Origin: Heterobilharzia americana
Taxonomy: Eukaryota; Platyhelminthes; Trematoda; Strigeidida; Schistosomatidae
DNA: 64,000 bases
Direction of reading: 5' to 3'
Assembly (NCBI GenBank): GCA_944470555.2
Contig: OX104130.1
Location: 41,635,491 to 41,699,490 of the forward strand
The translations under genes were made by a program, and so were the position numbers. This document shows positions 26,385-38,300 of this stretch, one piece after another. Numbering within the stretch: position 1 is the stretch's first letter; each line of letters begins with the position of its first letter. The notes under the pieces were generated by a model. That model was not told where the DNA came from, did no database searches, and saw only the letters and a program-made list of their open reading frames with translations.

Positions 26385-27222
26385 TCCTGTATGTGTATCC
26401 CAAAAGCACAGCACACATCCATGGTCCGAGTTGTTGCCAATGAAGCCTGTTGACCAATTTGACGGAGGGTGCGGACATTGAAGACCCCGATGTGCGATTT
26501 GGAGCGTAGTTTAAGGAGACCAAGGATGCTGTTCTGTGGACTCAGATCGTTGTCGAAGGCTGCAGAGGTAGGAGAAATTGAAGATGATGTGGTATCGTTA
26601 GTTGAGAGACGTGAATGAAGATTAGAAGGTTATGATGGAGGAGGTGGATAGCATTCTGAGGAAACTTGAGTGCTGACAGAGTTGTGAGGGTGATTGATAC
26701 TTCCGGGCTGCCCACACTGTGGAAGGTTATTTCTTCGTAAGGTACCTGAAAGAGATTTGTGGGACGGCAGAACCCATCAGACATCTGCTTGAGGCTTGTC
26801 ACACTCAGCCTTATGAGTATGACTATTTTGATTTTTTGTTTTGGAGCCGGATGGTCGAAAAGAAACGAAAAATGAACCAGCACCCTCAGCCCAGGAGACT
26901 GTGGTATATAGTGGAGTGTGTTATTTTGGGGGCCAACCTTTTCCAACCCCCCGCCTTCCATTAAGAAGGAAGCATCAGCATGGCACTGCTGGTCATCCAA
27001 GGGAAACACCTAACTGCTGTCACACCCCATCCAGCTAGCAGCAGTACGACTTCACCCTCAGACCCCCATCATAGTGTAGTAATTTACAGTACAACGCTAA
27101 CTGCTTTTCATCTAACCACTATCCAACAGACCTTTCTGGTATGGTAGGACCTCGATGGAAGAAGTGTTGCACCAGCATAGCTCGTTGGGTCATTGTAATT
27201 TGCAAGCCTGACCGCCACGTCA
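26385..27222 (-). mobile_element. Perere-3/SR3-like RTE LINE, 5' end only
   Basis: On the minus strand this holds the 5' UTR and the first coding part of an RTE-clade LINE. A 155-codon frame (27009 to 26542) rich in Ser, Thr, Leu and His is followed in another frame by the endonuclease start HIGVFNVRTLRQIGQQA, then the MDVCCAF region near 26410. The element stops there, about 1 kb from its 5' end, joined to the RTE 5' UTR fragment. Nearly the same sequence occurs at 37192-38029 as the 5' end of a full-length copy. Confidence 0.75.
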
Positions 27223-28877
27223 AGGTATCAGCTGTCGGTCGAAATGTGGTTATCTAGTCATTAGTGTTCAGCACTGATAGTAGTCAATCGATCAGGTAAC
27301 AGATTCCTTATGCAAATACCAAACCAGATGAAAACTTCACAAAAATACGATCGTTTGCGCATGTCGAAAACCACTTTCAGATAACGCATGTTGCCATGTG
27401 CGTTTATGAATACATATCAATACGCACATCTGTAAGGCTGTGGATGTGCGCTTTTCATAATTCCTAACATAACACTGTAACTTAATATCCCACTTATTTA
27501 TGAATAAGACAGATCTGATAAGATACACAGGCCAGGAGTGCTGTTAAGGTCAATTCTTGGTACACAAAGTTCTCCTTGCCACGCTCCAGCGAAATGACCA
27601 GTCATTATTCTCCAACCTTTACACAAAAAGCTGGTGAAACACAGTGTGAAAGACTTATTTGAATTTATAGACAGAATTAAGGATACTAACATCATAAATA
27701 AAAAAATGTCACTGGATATATCTTCTCTATACACCAATATTCCTTTTCTTGAGACAATCAGCTACATAGGTGAACAGTTGGAAGATAAGTCTATCAGTGG
27801 TTGGAGTACCACTAAATGTCCTCAAAGAATTATTATTCAAATGTAATATCGTTGTTAACTTCAAATTCAACGGTGAACTATGCAGACAATAGGATGGAGT
27901 CACAATGGGCTGGCCACTGGGTTTCATATTAGAGAACCTTTTTCTATCTAAACTAGAGGATGGTTTAGTTGGACGATCTATCTCAGAATTTTCGTTTTAC
28001 TGTCGATATATGGATGATATATTCATCCTGCCCAAACACAACATGGACAGGTCAATGATACTTAGCAGGCCTAAGGTAGTACACCCAGAGATAAAGGTTA
28101 CATGTGAGGAAGAGTCACAAGGCAAGATAGCTTTTCTCCACGTTCTTCGGTCAAGACGAAAAGACGGATTGATAAGGAGGAGTTTTTCTAAGAAAATTGG
28201 CGGAATGGGCAATACACAGGTTTTCTCAGCGTCGTTCCCCTTTAGTATAAAATGAAATTTGGTAAGAACTTCCAGCAACACAATAAAGGCTGTATGTTTG
28301 GAAGATACAGGTAAGGAGGAACTGGAGACTTTGCGCAACACACTAATCGAAAATGGCTATCCTGATAGATTCATAAAGAAATATATAATTACAAAAATGG
28401 CAATAAAGGATGTTCCTATGGCTTACGAAAAACTGCTATGTATTCCGATACAATTTAAAGGCGACCTACTCAACGAAATATTAATTCGCAAACTACGCAG
28501 GTTAATGCAGAGGACTTTTAGTGCTGGTAAACTACAAATTTTGTCTCCCACACTCCCAATGCTGACACCAAGACTGAAAGATTAATTGCTTAGACTGGCC
28601 ACTTTCTGTTGCTTTCTAGTTCCACTGCCCCCATACAGCCTGTTACGTCGGTAGCTGCTCTACGAATTTCATTTTACGCGCTGGTGAACATCTTCCAGCG
28701 TAGTTAACTAGTTCAGTAGTTACTAGCCGGTCCCAAGCCCAGGTAAAGAGGGAAGGTCGTGCGTAGGGCTAGCAACCCCACCCCATAAAACAAATCCAAC
28801 CGCCACAGAAATTTCAAAGCACAAACAAAATACAAAAAATAAAAACAAAATTATTTCTCGCCGGAATCGGAGAGGCG
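26440..28877. repeat. 2.44 kb direct duplication, copy 1
   Basis: The sequence recurs almost without change at 37247-39684, a constant offset of 10,807 bp. All seven translated frames compared are identical between copies; one substitution was noticed near 28170/38977. The unit contains a reversed LINE 5' end, the Penelope-like fragment and the first about 150 bp of an SR2-like element. To the left of 26440 the copies are similar but diverged; to the right of 28877 they differ completely. Confidence 0.93.
27633..28585 (+). pseudogene. Penelope-like element reverse transcriptase fragment (copy 1)
   Basis: Three frames in series encode a Penelope-type reverse transcriptase. 27634-27846 holds motif A (MSLDISSLYTNIP). 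27905-28255 holds motif B (DGVTMGWPLG, usually SPLG), motif C (CRYMDDIFIL) and the thumb-side KIAFLHVLRSRRKDG. 28259-28585 holds KEELETLRNTLIENGYPD. Frame changes lie between 27840 and 27905 and at 28253. No GIY-YIG endonuclease is seen downstream, so the fragment is truncated and dead. It lies between the reversed RTE 5' end and an SR2-like RTE 5' UTR, and the whole block is duplicated at 38440-39392. Confidence 0.85.
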
Positions 28878-31800
28878 GAAGGATGCCGGTTGGTGAAAGC
28901 CTTCGGGAAGCCAATTCTGCGGGCCGATGTTTCTTCTCTCTCTCGATGAAAACGAAAGTAAACGTGGATACATGGAATGTCAGCACCATGTTTGAGGCTA
29001 GCCAGCAAGGCTGTCCAGATTACAAACGAGATGAAAGGTGTAGTACTGAAGTGCTAGGAATCTGCGAAAGCAGATGGAATGGGAGTGGACTTTCCAAACT
29101 GTCAACTGGAGAATCAACAATCTACTCCAATTTTGTCACCCAGACGACAACCACGAGCACACTGAGTTTTGGAGTGGTTATCACGATGTCCCCTCCCAAG
29201 AACATTCAAGGTTCTCATGCAATGGGAACCAATCTCCTCTTGCAGGATCACAACAGCAAGGTTCAACTCGGAAGGAAGGAAAGTCACAACCGTACAATGC
29301 TACTCACCTACAAATAATGCAGAGCAAGACAAAAAGGAGGAATTCTACAGACAACTTTAATCAACACTGGACAAGACCACAACTCAGTTGGCGATATCAA
29401 AATTCTAATGGGCGATATGAATGCCAAACTGGGAGGGGACAACACAGGAAGAGAACTAACCATGGGTCTGGAAGCGCTCGGTGAGGTGATGAACAAGAAT
29501 GGAGAATTGTTTGCAGAATTCTGTGCATTCAACGGCTTGGTGATTGGAGGTGAGGCAGTGTGTTCAAGCACAAGGATATCCACAAAGCGAGCGACATGGA
29601 TTTGATCTCACCAGATGGACAGGCTAAAAATCAGATCGACTCCATCTCAATGTGAGGAAAGTGGAGTCATAGCCTACTTGACTCAAGGTCAAGAAGAGGA
29701 GCAGATGTAGGCTCACTCCACCCACTATCTACCGCAATGAACCTTCGAAGTTGGTGATAGACCACAGTTCAAGTTCAACACTCACAACAGAAACTGGACT
29801 GAAGGATGAAACTACAAAGGAAATCTTCACGGCAGCCATCAAGACAAAATGGGAGATATCGAGCAACATCCTTTAAGAAACCTGTGTGGATGAGCACTGG
29901 AACTCTCCGAAAGCTATGTGGAAAGAAACCTGCATAATCGTATTAGAAAGCAAGAAGAAAGAAGGTAAGGAATGGATGTTGACGGACACATGGAAGCTGA
30001 TAGAACAGGGAGAGGAGGATGGTGAAGGAGAAGATAAACCAATGCAAGGATACACAACGAGAAGAGGAACTGAGCACAATGTATAAAACACCACACTGGA
30101 CAAAGAAGTGAAGAAGAGTGCGTGGAAAGACAAAAGACACTTCTACAACACACTGGCAAGTGAAGCAGAACAGGCTACAGGCTGGTAGGAGAGACCTGAC
30201 AACATTGCATCAAATAACCAGGTTACTATCTGGGAGGAAAGAGATCAACACAGCACAGATGAAAACAATAAAAGATGATGAGGGAAATCTAATTAACGCC
30301 AAAGAAGAAAAACAAAGGAAACAGTAGGCTGACCACCTCAAGAAGCTCTTGAATCGACCAGTATTACCACCTGCACTTCGTCCAGAAATACCACCTACAG
30401 CCCAGCCGCTGAAATGCAAGTGAACATAAATCCTCCAACAAAAGTGAAAGTCCTGAGCACCATAAAGCTACTGAAATGTGAGAAAGCAGCAGGACCAGAT
30501 GGAATCTCACCAGAAGTACTGAGAGCAGACGCAGGCAACAGACAACAGCGGACATGCTCACACCACACCACTATTGCAGAAGGCGTGGAAGGGAGGGAAG
30601 CTACCTGCCGACTGACTGGAACAAGGGTTACCTTGTCGAACCCAGAGAAGGGCGACCTAAGTCTTTGCAAGAACTGGTGTGGATTCATGCTGCTTTCCAC
30701 CCGAAGCAAGCAAAACATTAAGCCGCATACTCCTGGAGAGACTAGAGTATGCACTGGATTCAAAACTACCACCGGAACAGGCTGGCTGACTGCCTTCAGG
30801 AAGTACAAATCATGTGAGGACCAAATTGCAATGATTCACATCATCATCGAACAAAGTACAGAATGGCAGTCAACTGTACCTGTGCCTCAACTTCATCGAC
30901 TTTGAGAAGGCCTTTCACAGCGTCGACCGAGAGGTAATTTGGCAGCTGCTTCAACACTACGGAATACCACAAACATTTATCAATCTCATTCAACAGCCAG
31001 ATATATGAAGACGCCACATGCCAAGTAATTCACACTGGGAAGCTCAGTGATGCCTTCGAAGTGAAGACAGGCTGACGGGTAAGACAAGTCTGTCTACTAT
31101 CACACATGATATTCCTGATTGTGTTGTGGACTGACTGGATCATGCAGCAAACAGTTGGCAGCGAGAAGAGGGGGATACACTGGCCAGACAGCGGAAATGA
31201 TCCTAGATGATTTGGATTTCGCCAACGATGACTTGTGTCTAATCTCACACAAACTTGAAGATCTACAGGCGAAAACTAACAAGTTGACAGAAGAGGCGAG
31301 GCAGCGAAGACGGGACTTCAAGTGAATGTAGAGAAGGCAGATGATGAAGATACCCAACCAACACCACCACCACCACCAACAACAACAACAAGCTCCAATC
31401 ACCATCAACGGGAGAAACTTAAAGGAAGTAGCCTCCTTCACCGACCTGCCTAGGCAGCACTGTTTCAACTACAGGCGGCACAGGCACAGGCACAGACGAG
31501 GATGCCAAAACCAGCCAGGATCGGAAAGACAGCAAGACAGGTGTTCATTAGTCTGAAACCAGTGTGGAGATCTTCTGCACTCACCACAAAGAGTGAACAA
31601 GATCCGGATTTTCAACACCAACGTTAAGTTAGTCCTGCTATATGGTTCAGAAATTTGGCGCGTCACGAAAGGGATCTCCAACAAACTACAGACATTCATC
31701 AACAGCTGCCTACGCTGGCTCGTTACTGAAGATCAGATGGCCAGAATAATAAGAATAAGCAACAAGGAACTCTGGCTGGCTGGCTGGCAACGAACCAACA

Positions 31801-32100
31801 AAGCATGAACCTATCGCTCAACAAATATGCAGAAGGAAGTGGAGGTGGATTGGGCATGCACTGAGAAGACCATCCGGTGACTCCACGAGCCAGGCCCTCG
31901 AGTGGAACCCGGATGGGAAGCGACGAGTTGGGCTTCCCAGCTGAGGATGACATGGAGGAGATCGTGTGAGGAAGAAATGAGAGCCTCTGGGCTGTTGTGG
32001 AGCCAGGTTCAGAAGATTACAGAGAAAAGAATGCACTGGAGACGTGCTAGTGAAGCCCTATGTTTCATCAGGAACCCAAGGGAGAAATAATAATAATGAT
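28718..32100 (+). mobile_element. SR2-like RTE-clade LINE, nearly full length, inactive
   Basis: Begins with the RTE 5' UTR (GTTACTAGCCGGTCCCA), then an APE-type endonuclease (VDTWNVSTMF at 28960, EVLGICESRWNGSG at 29050, ILMGDMNAKLGGDN at 29400). A reverse transcriptase follows (FIDFEKAFHSVDREVIWQLL at 30895; FANDDL at 31220 in place of the usual FADD). The C-terminal region has KLVLLYGSEIW (31630) and GWRRSCEEEMR-type sequence (31950). It ends in AATAATAATGAT, typical of RTE tails. Many frameshifts and stops split it, so it encodes no complete enzyme. Its 3' end abuts the first placed NSD exon, leaving only 17 nt before that exon. A 5'-truncated sister copy lies antisense at 49636-51510. 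Confidence 0.85.
31360..31392 (+). repeat. (CAC)n(CAA)n codon repeat inside LINE
   Basis: Consecutive CAC/ACC and CAA triplets encode a His-Gln run between the reverse transcriptase and the C-terminal region. The antisense sister copy near 51000-51030 has two more Gln codons, so the tract has changed length between copies. Confidence 0.85.
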
Positions 32101-32117
32101 TGTCTATATCCTTTCAG

Positions 32118-32311
32118 GTTTATCGGAATCGAGATAATTATGAGCATTCCAAACCCAGAACGTTTTCCAGTAAGACAGACGTAGAACCCAAGGAACCACC
32201 TTTCACTAATTTTTCAACACGAAGTTTGAAGTATATCCCCACATTAACAAAAATGGCAGACCCAGCTTTAAAATTAGCTGTTAGCAGAAAATTGTCAGAA
32301 ATTATGAGCAT
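32118..32311 (+). CDS. NSD: NSD exon a: N-terminal basic segment
   Basis: The acceptor TATCCTTTCAG ends at 32117. The frame is open in phase 0 and leaves in phase 2 at a GTATGA donor (32312). The peptide starts VYRNRDNYEHSKPR and ends KLAVSRKLSEIM; it is polar and basic with no recognised domain. It joins in frame to the PWWP1 exon only if the acceptor at 32463-32464 is used. A LINE tail ends immediately upstream. This exon rests on splice signals and phase and not on homology, so it is less certain than those that follow. Confidence 0.55.
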
Positions 32312-35300
32312 GTATGAAAATTAGCGTATATATACTAAAATATGTCGAGTGTACTAACGGGTCCATGTGTGAACTTACCGCCAAACACCAATATCCTAAA
32401 TTCCGTGTGTTATCCACCAATGGGGTTTCAGCGTAATGACCTTCAAGTGCGCAGGCACTCCAAGGTCTGTATTCATTCCTAATCTATGCCATATGTCGAA
32501 CATTTCGGATGACTACCAAGTTGGTAGTATTTTTTGGGCCAAAGTTGGCTCGCACCCTTGGTGGCCATGCATGATTTATTATTCACCTGATGGAGATTCT
32601 TACGTTAGAGAAAAAGGTTTGGTTCATTTTGGTGATTTATGATTCATAAATACTCAGGTCGCACATTTGCATATCACGTTCAGTTTCTGGGACCCTTAGT
32701 TGAAAGAGCTTGGGTGTTCGCCAACAATCTAATTCCATTCGAAGGAAAGAAAAAGTTTGATGAATATGTTCAGGAAAAGCTGCAAACATGTAAAGACAAA
32801 TCTGTAAGTCTGGACATTCTTGCGTATATTCCTCTCTTAGGAAAGAGTTAAATATGAAAGCAAGTCAGTGGAAAGCAGTCGAAAAATATGGATACAGTCT
32901 TGGAAAGAAGCTGAAATAGCAATGAACCTGACACCAGACGAAAGGATTGACAAGTTTGGTCGAATTTCCGTCAAACAGATGTCACGAAGATTCGATAAAA
33001 CTGAAGAGGGTAATCCATATTTTAATAGCCTCATCTTTTCAGGAGAGCTTATTGAACTGATGAGTAATGTTCCACTGACCATAGAGGAAGAAGCTGAGTC
33101 ACTAGCTACCTTCCTGAAGGATGAGATAGATGTTCGTATGACGATGAACCCGGAACTGGATAGAAAGTGTCTTGAGGATGAATTACGAACACAGTGGCCT
33201 TCACTCGATATAGCTACAAAACGCAAGTATCTGCATGATCAGCTTAGCATATTTGATGATCCTTTGCAGGTGAGTTTGTAAATTCACACATCCACTCTTC
33301 TGCACTGAGTTGTGTATCTCTATTACCAACGGTTTATGTCTTCTTTACGCCATTGCTTGTTTATTTTTCCCTTTTGTAATCTATTAGGACGACAAAGACT
33401 TGGCTAATGTCACTTTTATGACCTAGAATATTAGTTTTTATCTCAGATAATCAACTCTTGGAACCCACGATTGGAAAAGTGGCTTCCACGTTATCAGTTT
33501 ACTGGTTTGCAAGAAAACTGGCGAGAGAGGGAAAATCCATTTAATATAGATCAACAGTGGGTTGTAGCCTTCTTTCCCAAAATCTTCAATTCTGAAATCT
33601 GATTTCAGTGGTTAGAATGGTAGCTCAACCTACTTGTATAAGCGTATCTGTTAAATAGTTTCCCGGAATAGTCGATTTTATACATGAGTGTATATTCCTG
33701 TCCGAAATTTTACAACCAAGATACAGTCCCACCATGAATCTAACCAGCTGTACTTTTTGAACCAACCTGTTGTCACATGCATTTCCCCTTTATCTATTTC
33801 ACTACCTTGTTACATGAGGTGCTGCAACACGGACCGTTAGGCAGTAATGCGGGGTCCACTGTTAATCTTGATGATTATGATGGTGTGCGGCTATTAAATT
33901 AACCTCACCTGGCCTTAGTAGTGAATCCTCAAAATTCACTTTAGGAGCACCCGAGACTAGAAGGCTAGCCTTCGTAAACTCTTTGGGGCTGTCGTAGCAT
34001 TCACTTGTAGAGAGAAAAGTGCCCTTCTCTACCGGATGCCAGTAAACAGCCATTTATGTTCTATTCGACAGAATCGATCTGTAAGAACTAGGTAGGATCG
34101 TAAGACCAACCGATCCCTATTCCTAATCGCACGCACGGACTGTGGTTCGGCTGATGCATCATCATAAATATCAACATAGGACCAGGCATTATTGCGTAAC
34201 GGTCCGAGTTGCCACAGCTCATATCAGTACATCAAGTAAAAAGGCGGTGAAGTACAAGATGATGACAAGGTCCAGTCTAAAGAAATATAAAGTACGGAAA
34301 AGGAGAGGGAAAATGAGAAAATGGAGAGATTCGGTAAAGCATCCTTAAGATGACAAAGTGTGTATACATCTACGCCACTGACATCGGTTCTGAGCCGTAT
34401 CACGTAGAGTCTCCAACCACTGGTTCCTCTTGTCCGGCGGACCCCAACCAGCTAGTTTGTATCACCCCTCATGACTCAAACCAACAGTCAGAGACTTCAT
34501 ACATTTTTGCCATGTTTTAGTCTGGCCACCTCAGGCCTTTTTCTAGCCTGGACCTACTTCAGCCAACATTGTGTGACGACGCAATCGACGACTAGGCATA
34601 CGTAACAAGTGTCCCAACCATCTCAGCCGATGAAGGTTCATAACCTTGTCAACTGATTTACCTCTTCTCCCTAGAACACTACACCTAACTTCTGCATTAC
34701 TCCCGTGGTGACACCACAGAATACGGCTTACACTACGAAGGCAATGGTGGTCAAACACTTGAAGCCTTCTCATGTCTTCCACCTTCAGTGTCCATGTTTC
34801 ACAGCCATACAGTAGAACAGACCAGACTGCTGTGCAGTACACGCGACCCTTAATAGATAATCGCGGCGCCAGCGGTGGCGTAAGTTGGTGAAGACCAGCC
34901 GAGCCTTTTGTATTTGTGCAGAGATTTCACCGACCACTGAGTCACCAAAGCAGGTCTGATCCTACTTCCTACACACTCAACCACTACACTCTATTGTAAG
35001 CCAAGGCACCGTTCAAAACACATGCTGTAGCAGCGATTTGCATTTGGTTGGTGAGAAATGCATCCCAAACATTCTCAAATTCCCACTCAGTGTTCAGAAG
35101 ACTGCATCTTGTCAGCGTCTTCACCTAACGGGACTATATCGTCTGCATATTCTAGATCTAACGAAAATTTTCCTGCCATTAGGTCAACCTCTGTGTAGTC
35201 AACTGACAGGAGGGAGACCTCCATGAGAATATCTATGATGAAATTGAATGAGAGTGGAGAGAGTGGGCACCCTTGACGGATACCACTCGATGAGCATATC

Positions 35301-38300
35301 TCCCTGGACATCTCACCATAGGCTGTAACACGTCCACAAGTGTTCGAGTAGACAGCCTTTAATAAGGTGATATATTTACTCGGTACGCCTTTCAGTGAGA
35401 GACATTCCCATAAGACTCCTCGATCAACGAAGTCGAATGCCGCCTTCAGGTCGAGAAATACAGTCAGTGTCGGGCGTCGGCAAACGTGCCTGTGTTCCAA
35501 AGCCTGGCGCAGTGTAAATGTCTGGTCGATAGACCCGCGACGGGTCTCAAGCCTGCCTAGTTTTCTCGAGCCTGCCGTTCCCCAGCTCCACTCAGTCGTC
35601 GAAGAATTGTAGAACCTAAAATCTGAGGCACTATGTTCGTCAGGCTGATTCCTCTGTGGTTATCACAAGAGGACTTCTCGTCTTTCTTGAAGACTGGAAT
35701 AATCAGTGATTTAGACCAGTCAGGGAGGATGGTATTTGATTCCCATATACTGATTAACACTTTCGTTAACCTAACTAAGAGCATCTTACCACCATCCTTG
35801 TATACCTTTGGAGTTAGTCTGCGTGATCCTGCCTCCCTTCCTCGTTTCAGGTTACCTACCGCTTTCTCAACTTCTAGTGTCGGGGGGCCTGTCTTATTGT
35901 TCGATTCAGGATCTGACTGGATAGTGGGCAACGCAGTGGTGGCTGAAGGCCAGTTAAACTGCGACTCGACATGTTCTGTCCATCGTTCCAGTCGTCTCCC
36001 CTAAGAGTGAATCTCAGATCCATCCTTCTCCGCTATAGTCTCACTAACCGTTGTTGACCTTTCCCCATCAGTTTCCTTAATAAGCCGAATTAACTATCTA
36101 CTGTTATCAATCGCCGCTGCCTTCTCTATCTCTTCAACCTTCGCTGCCCACCACTGTTTGCGGTCGTTGCGTAGTCTTTTTCTCAATCTACTTTTAAGTT
36201 GCGCTCGCTCTTCATTATACTCAGAGCCTGCAGGGATGCGTTCATGTGCATCCATTAGTTCTGAAGAAGTTGCTGATATCCACTGGCTTTTTTAGCCCCT
36301 ATTTCGGAGTTGGCTAAAGTCTTCAGCGCAGCTTTTACGACAGACTGGAGATGGCACCAAGCTTCTTCTGGATGAATGATAGTCTTTTGTTCCGATAACT
36401 GCCTAGCCAATTTCTCACTGAACACGGCTTTGGAGTTTTCGTTGTTCAGCATTACACGTGGTGGTTTCGTTGCCAAATTTTTCTTACGTCCATTGAGACG
36501 CAGACATATATGCGCTCGGAGCAACGCATGTTCGCTACCCGCTACACTTACTCCAGAAGGAGCGGCAGTCTTCCACCGATCCTCTCCAGCGATGACTAAT
36601 AGTTGGTCTATCTGTGTCCATTGCAGAGTTGAGCTCTGTGAACGCCACATCAGACAGTGTCTTTCTTTGTGTCTGAAATTTGTGCTAGCTAAAAATAGGT
36701 GGTTATCTGAGCACAGTTGTAGAAGGTGATCACTGTTACCTGTTCATTCAGCCGGGACTCCGAAAGTGCCACCTAAGTGCCTTTCTGCCTCACTCAGTCT
36801 ACCCACCTGTGCATTGAAATCACCTGCAACAACCACCACGTCTGAACGTTTGGCTTTCGAGAGGAGGCTAGACAGTCTTCGGTAGAACTCGTCCTTCACT
36901 TCATCTGAACTGCAGTCAATGGGTGCGTAAGCAGAGATTACAAAGAGACAACGGTGAGTTTCACTATTCCTTTTAGTTCTCATTGTGCGTTCAGCCTCAT
37001 AGCTCAGAGACAACTATCAACTAGGATCCAGATTAGTAGTGTTTTCTGTCCAAGTGCTTAATGCTATGCCTACACCTGCAAGACCGTGATTACTAGCCAT
37101 CGAATTTCCAGAAACTAGGAGGGTGAATTTTGCGGATTCACCAGATTGGTCGAGAGAGGTCAGGTGAATAACCGCACTTGGATCCTGTATGTGTGTCTGA
37201 AAAGCACAGTACACATCCATGGTCCGAGTTGCTGGAGTCTTTGCCAACGAAGCCTGTTGACCAATTTGACGGAGGGTGCGGACATTGAAGACCCCGATGT
37301 GCGATTTGGAGCGTAGTTTAAGGAGACCAAGGATGCTGTTCTGTGGACTCAGATCGTTGTCGAAGGCTGCAGAGGTAGGAGAAATTGAAGATGATGTGGT
37401 ATCGTTAGTTGAGAGACGTGAATGAAGATTAGAAGGTTATGATGGAGGAGGTGGATAGCATTCTGAGGAAACTTGAGTGCTGACAGAGTTGTGAGGGTGA
37501 TTGATACTTCCGGGCTGCCCACACTGTGGAAGGTTATTTCTTCGTAAGGTACCTGAAAGAGATTTGTGGGACGGCAGAACCCATCAGACATCTGCTTGAG
37601 GCTTGTCACACTCAGCCTTATGAGTATGACTATTTTGATTTTTTGTTTTGGAGCCGGATGGTCGAAAAGAAACGAAAAATGAACCAGCACCCTCAGCCCA
37701 GGAGACTGTGGTATATAGTGGAGTGTGTTATTTTGGGGGCCAACCTTTTCCAACCCCCCGCCTTCCATTAAGAAGGAAGCATCAGCATGGCACTGCTGGT
37801 CATCCAAGGGAAACACCTAACTGCTGTCACACCCCATCCAGCTAGCAGCAGTACGACTTCACCCTCAGACCCCCATCATAGTGTAGTAATTTACAGTACA
37901 ACGCTAACTGCTTTTCATCTAACCACTATCCAACAGACCTTTCTGGTATGGTAGGACCTCGATGGAAGAAGTGTTGCACCAGCATAGCTCGTTGGGTCAT
38001 TGTAATTTGCAAGCCTGACCGCCACGTCAAGGTATCAGCTGTCGGTCGAAATGTGGTTATCTAGTCATTAGTGTTCAGCACTGATAGTAGTCAATCGATC
38101 AGGTAACAGATTCCTTATGCAAATACCAAACCAGATGAAAACTTCACAAAAATACGATCGTTTGCGCATGTCGAAAACCACTTTCAGATAACGCATGTTG
38201 CCATGTGCGTTTATGAATACATATCAATACGCACATCTGTAAGGCTGTGGATGTGCGCTTTTCATAATTCCTAACATAACACTGTAACTTAATATCCCAC

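Noticed and set aside
26719..27038. Plus-strand frames over the LINE 5' end (also at 37526-37845)
   Set aside because: Shadows of the minus-strand LINE 5' region; the duplication alone explains their apparent conservation.
32837..33226. 129-codon minus-strand frame
   Set aside because: Complement of NSD exon d, whose + strand frame has splice support and fits the family.
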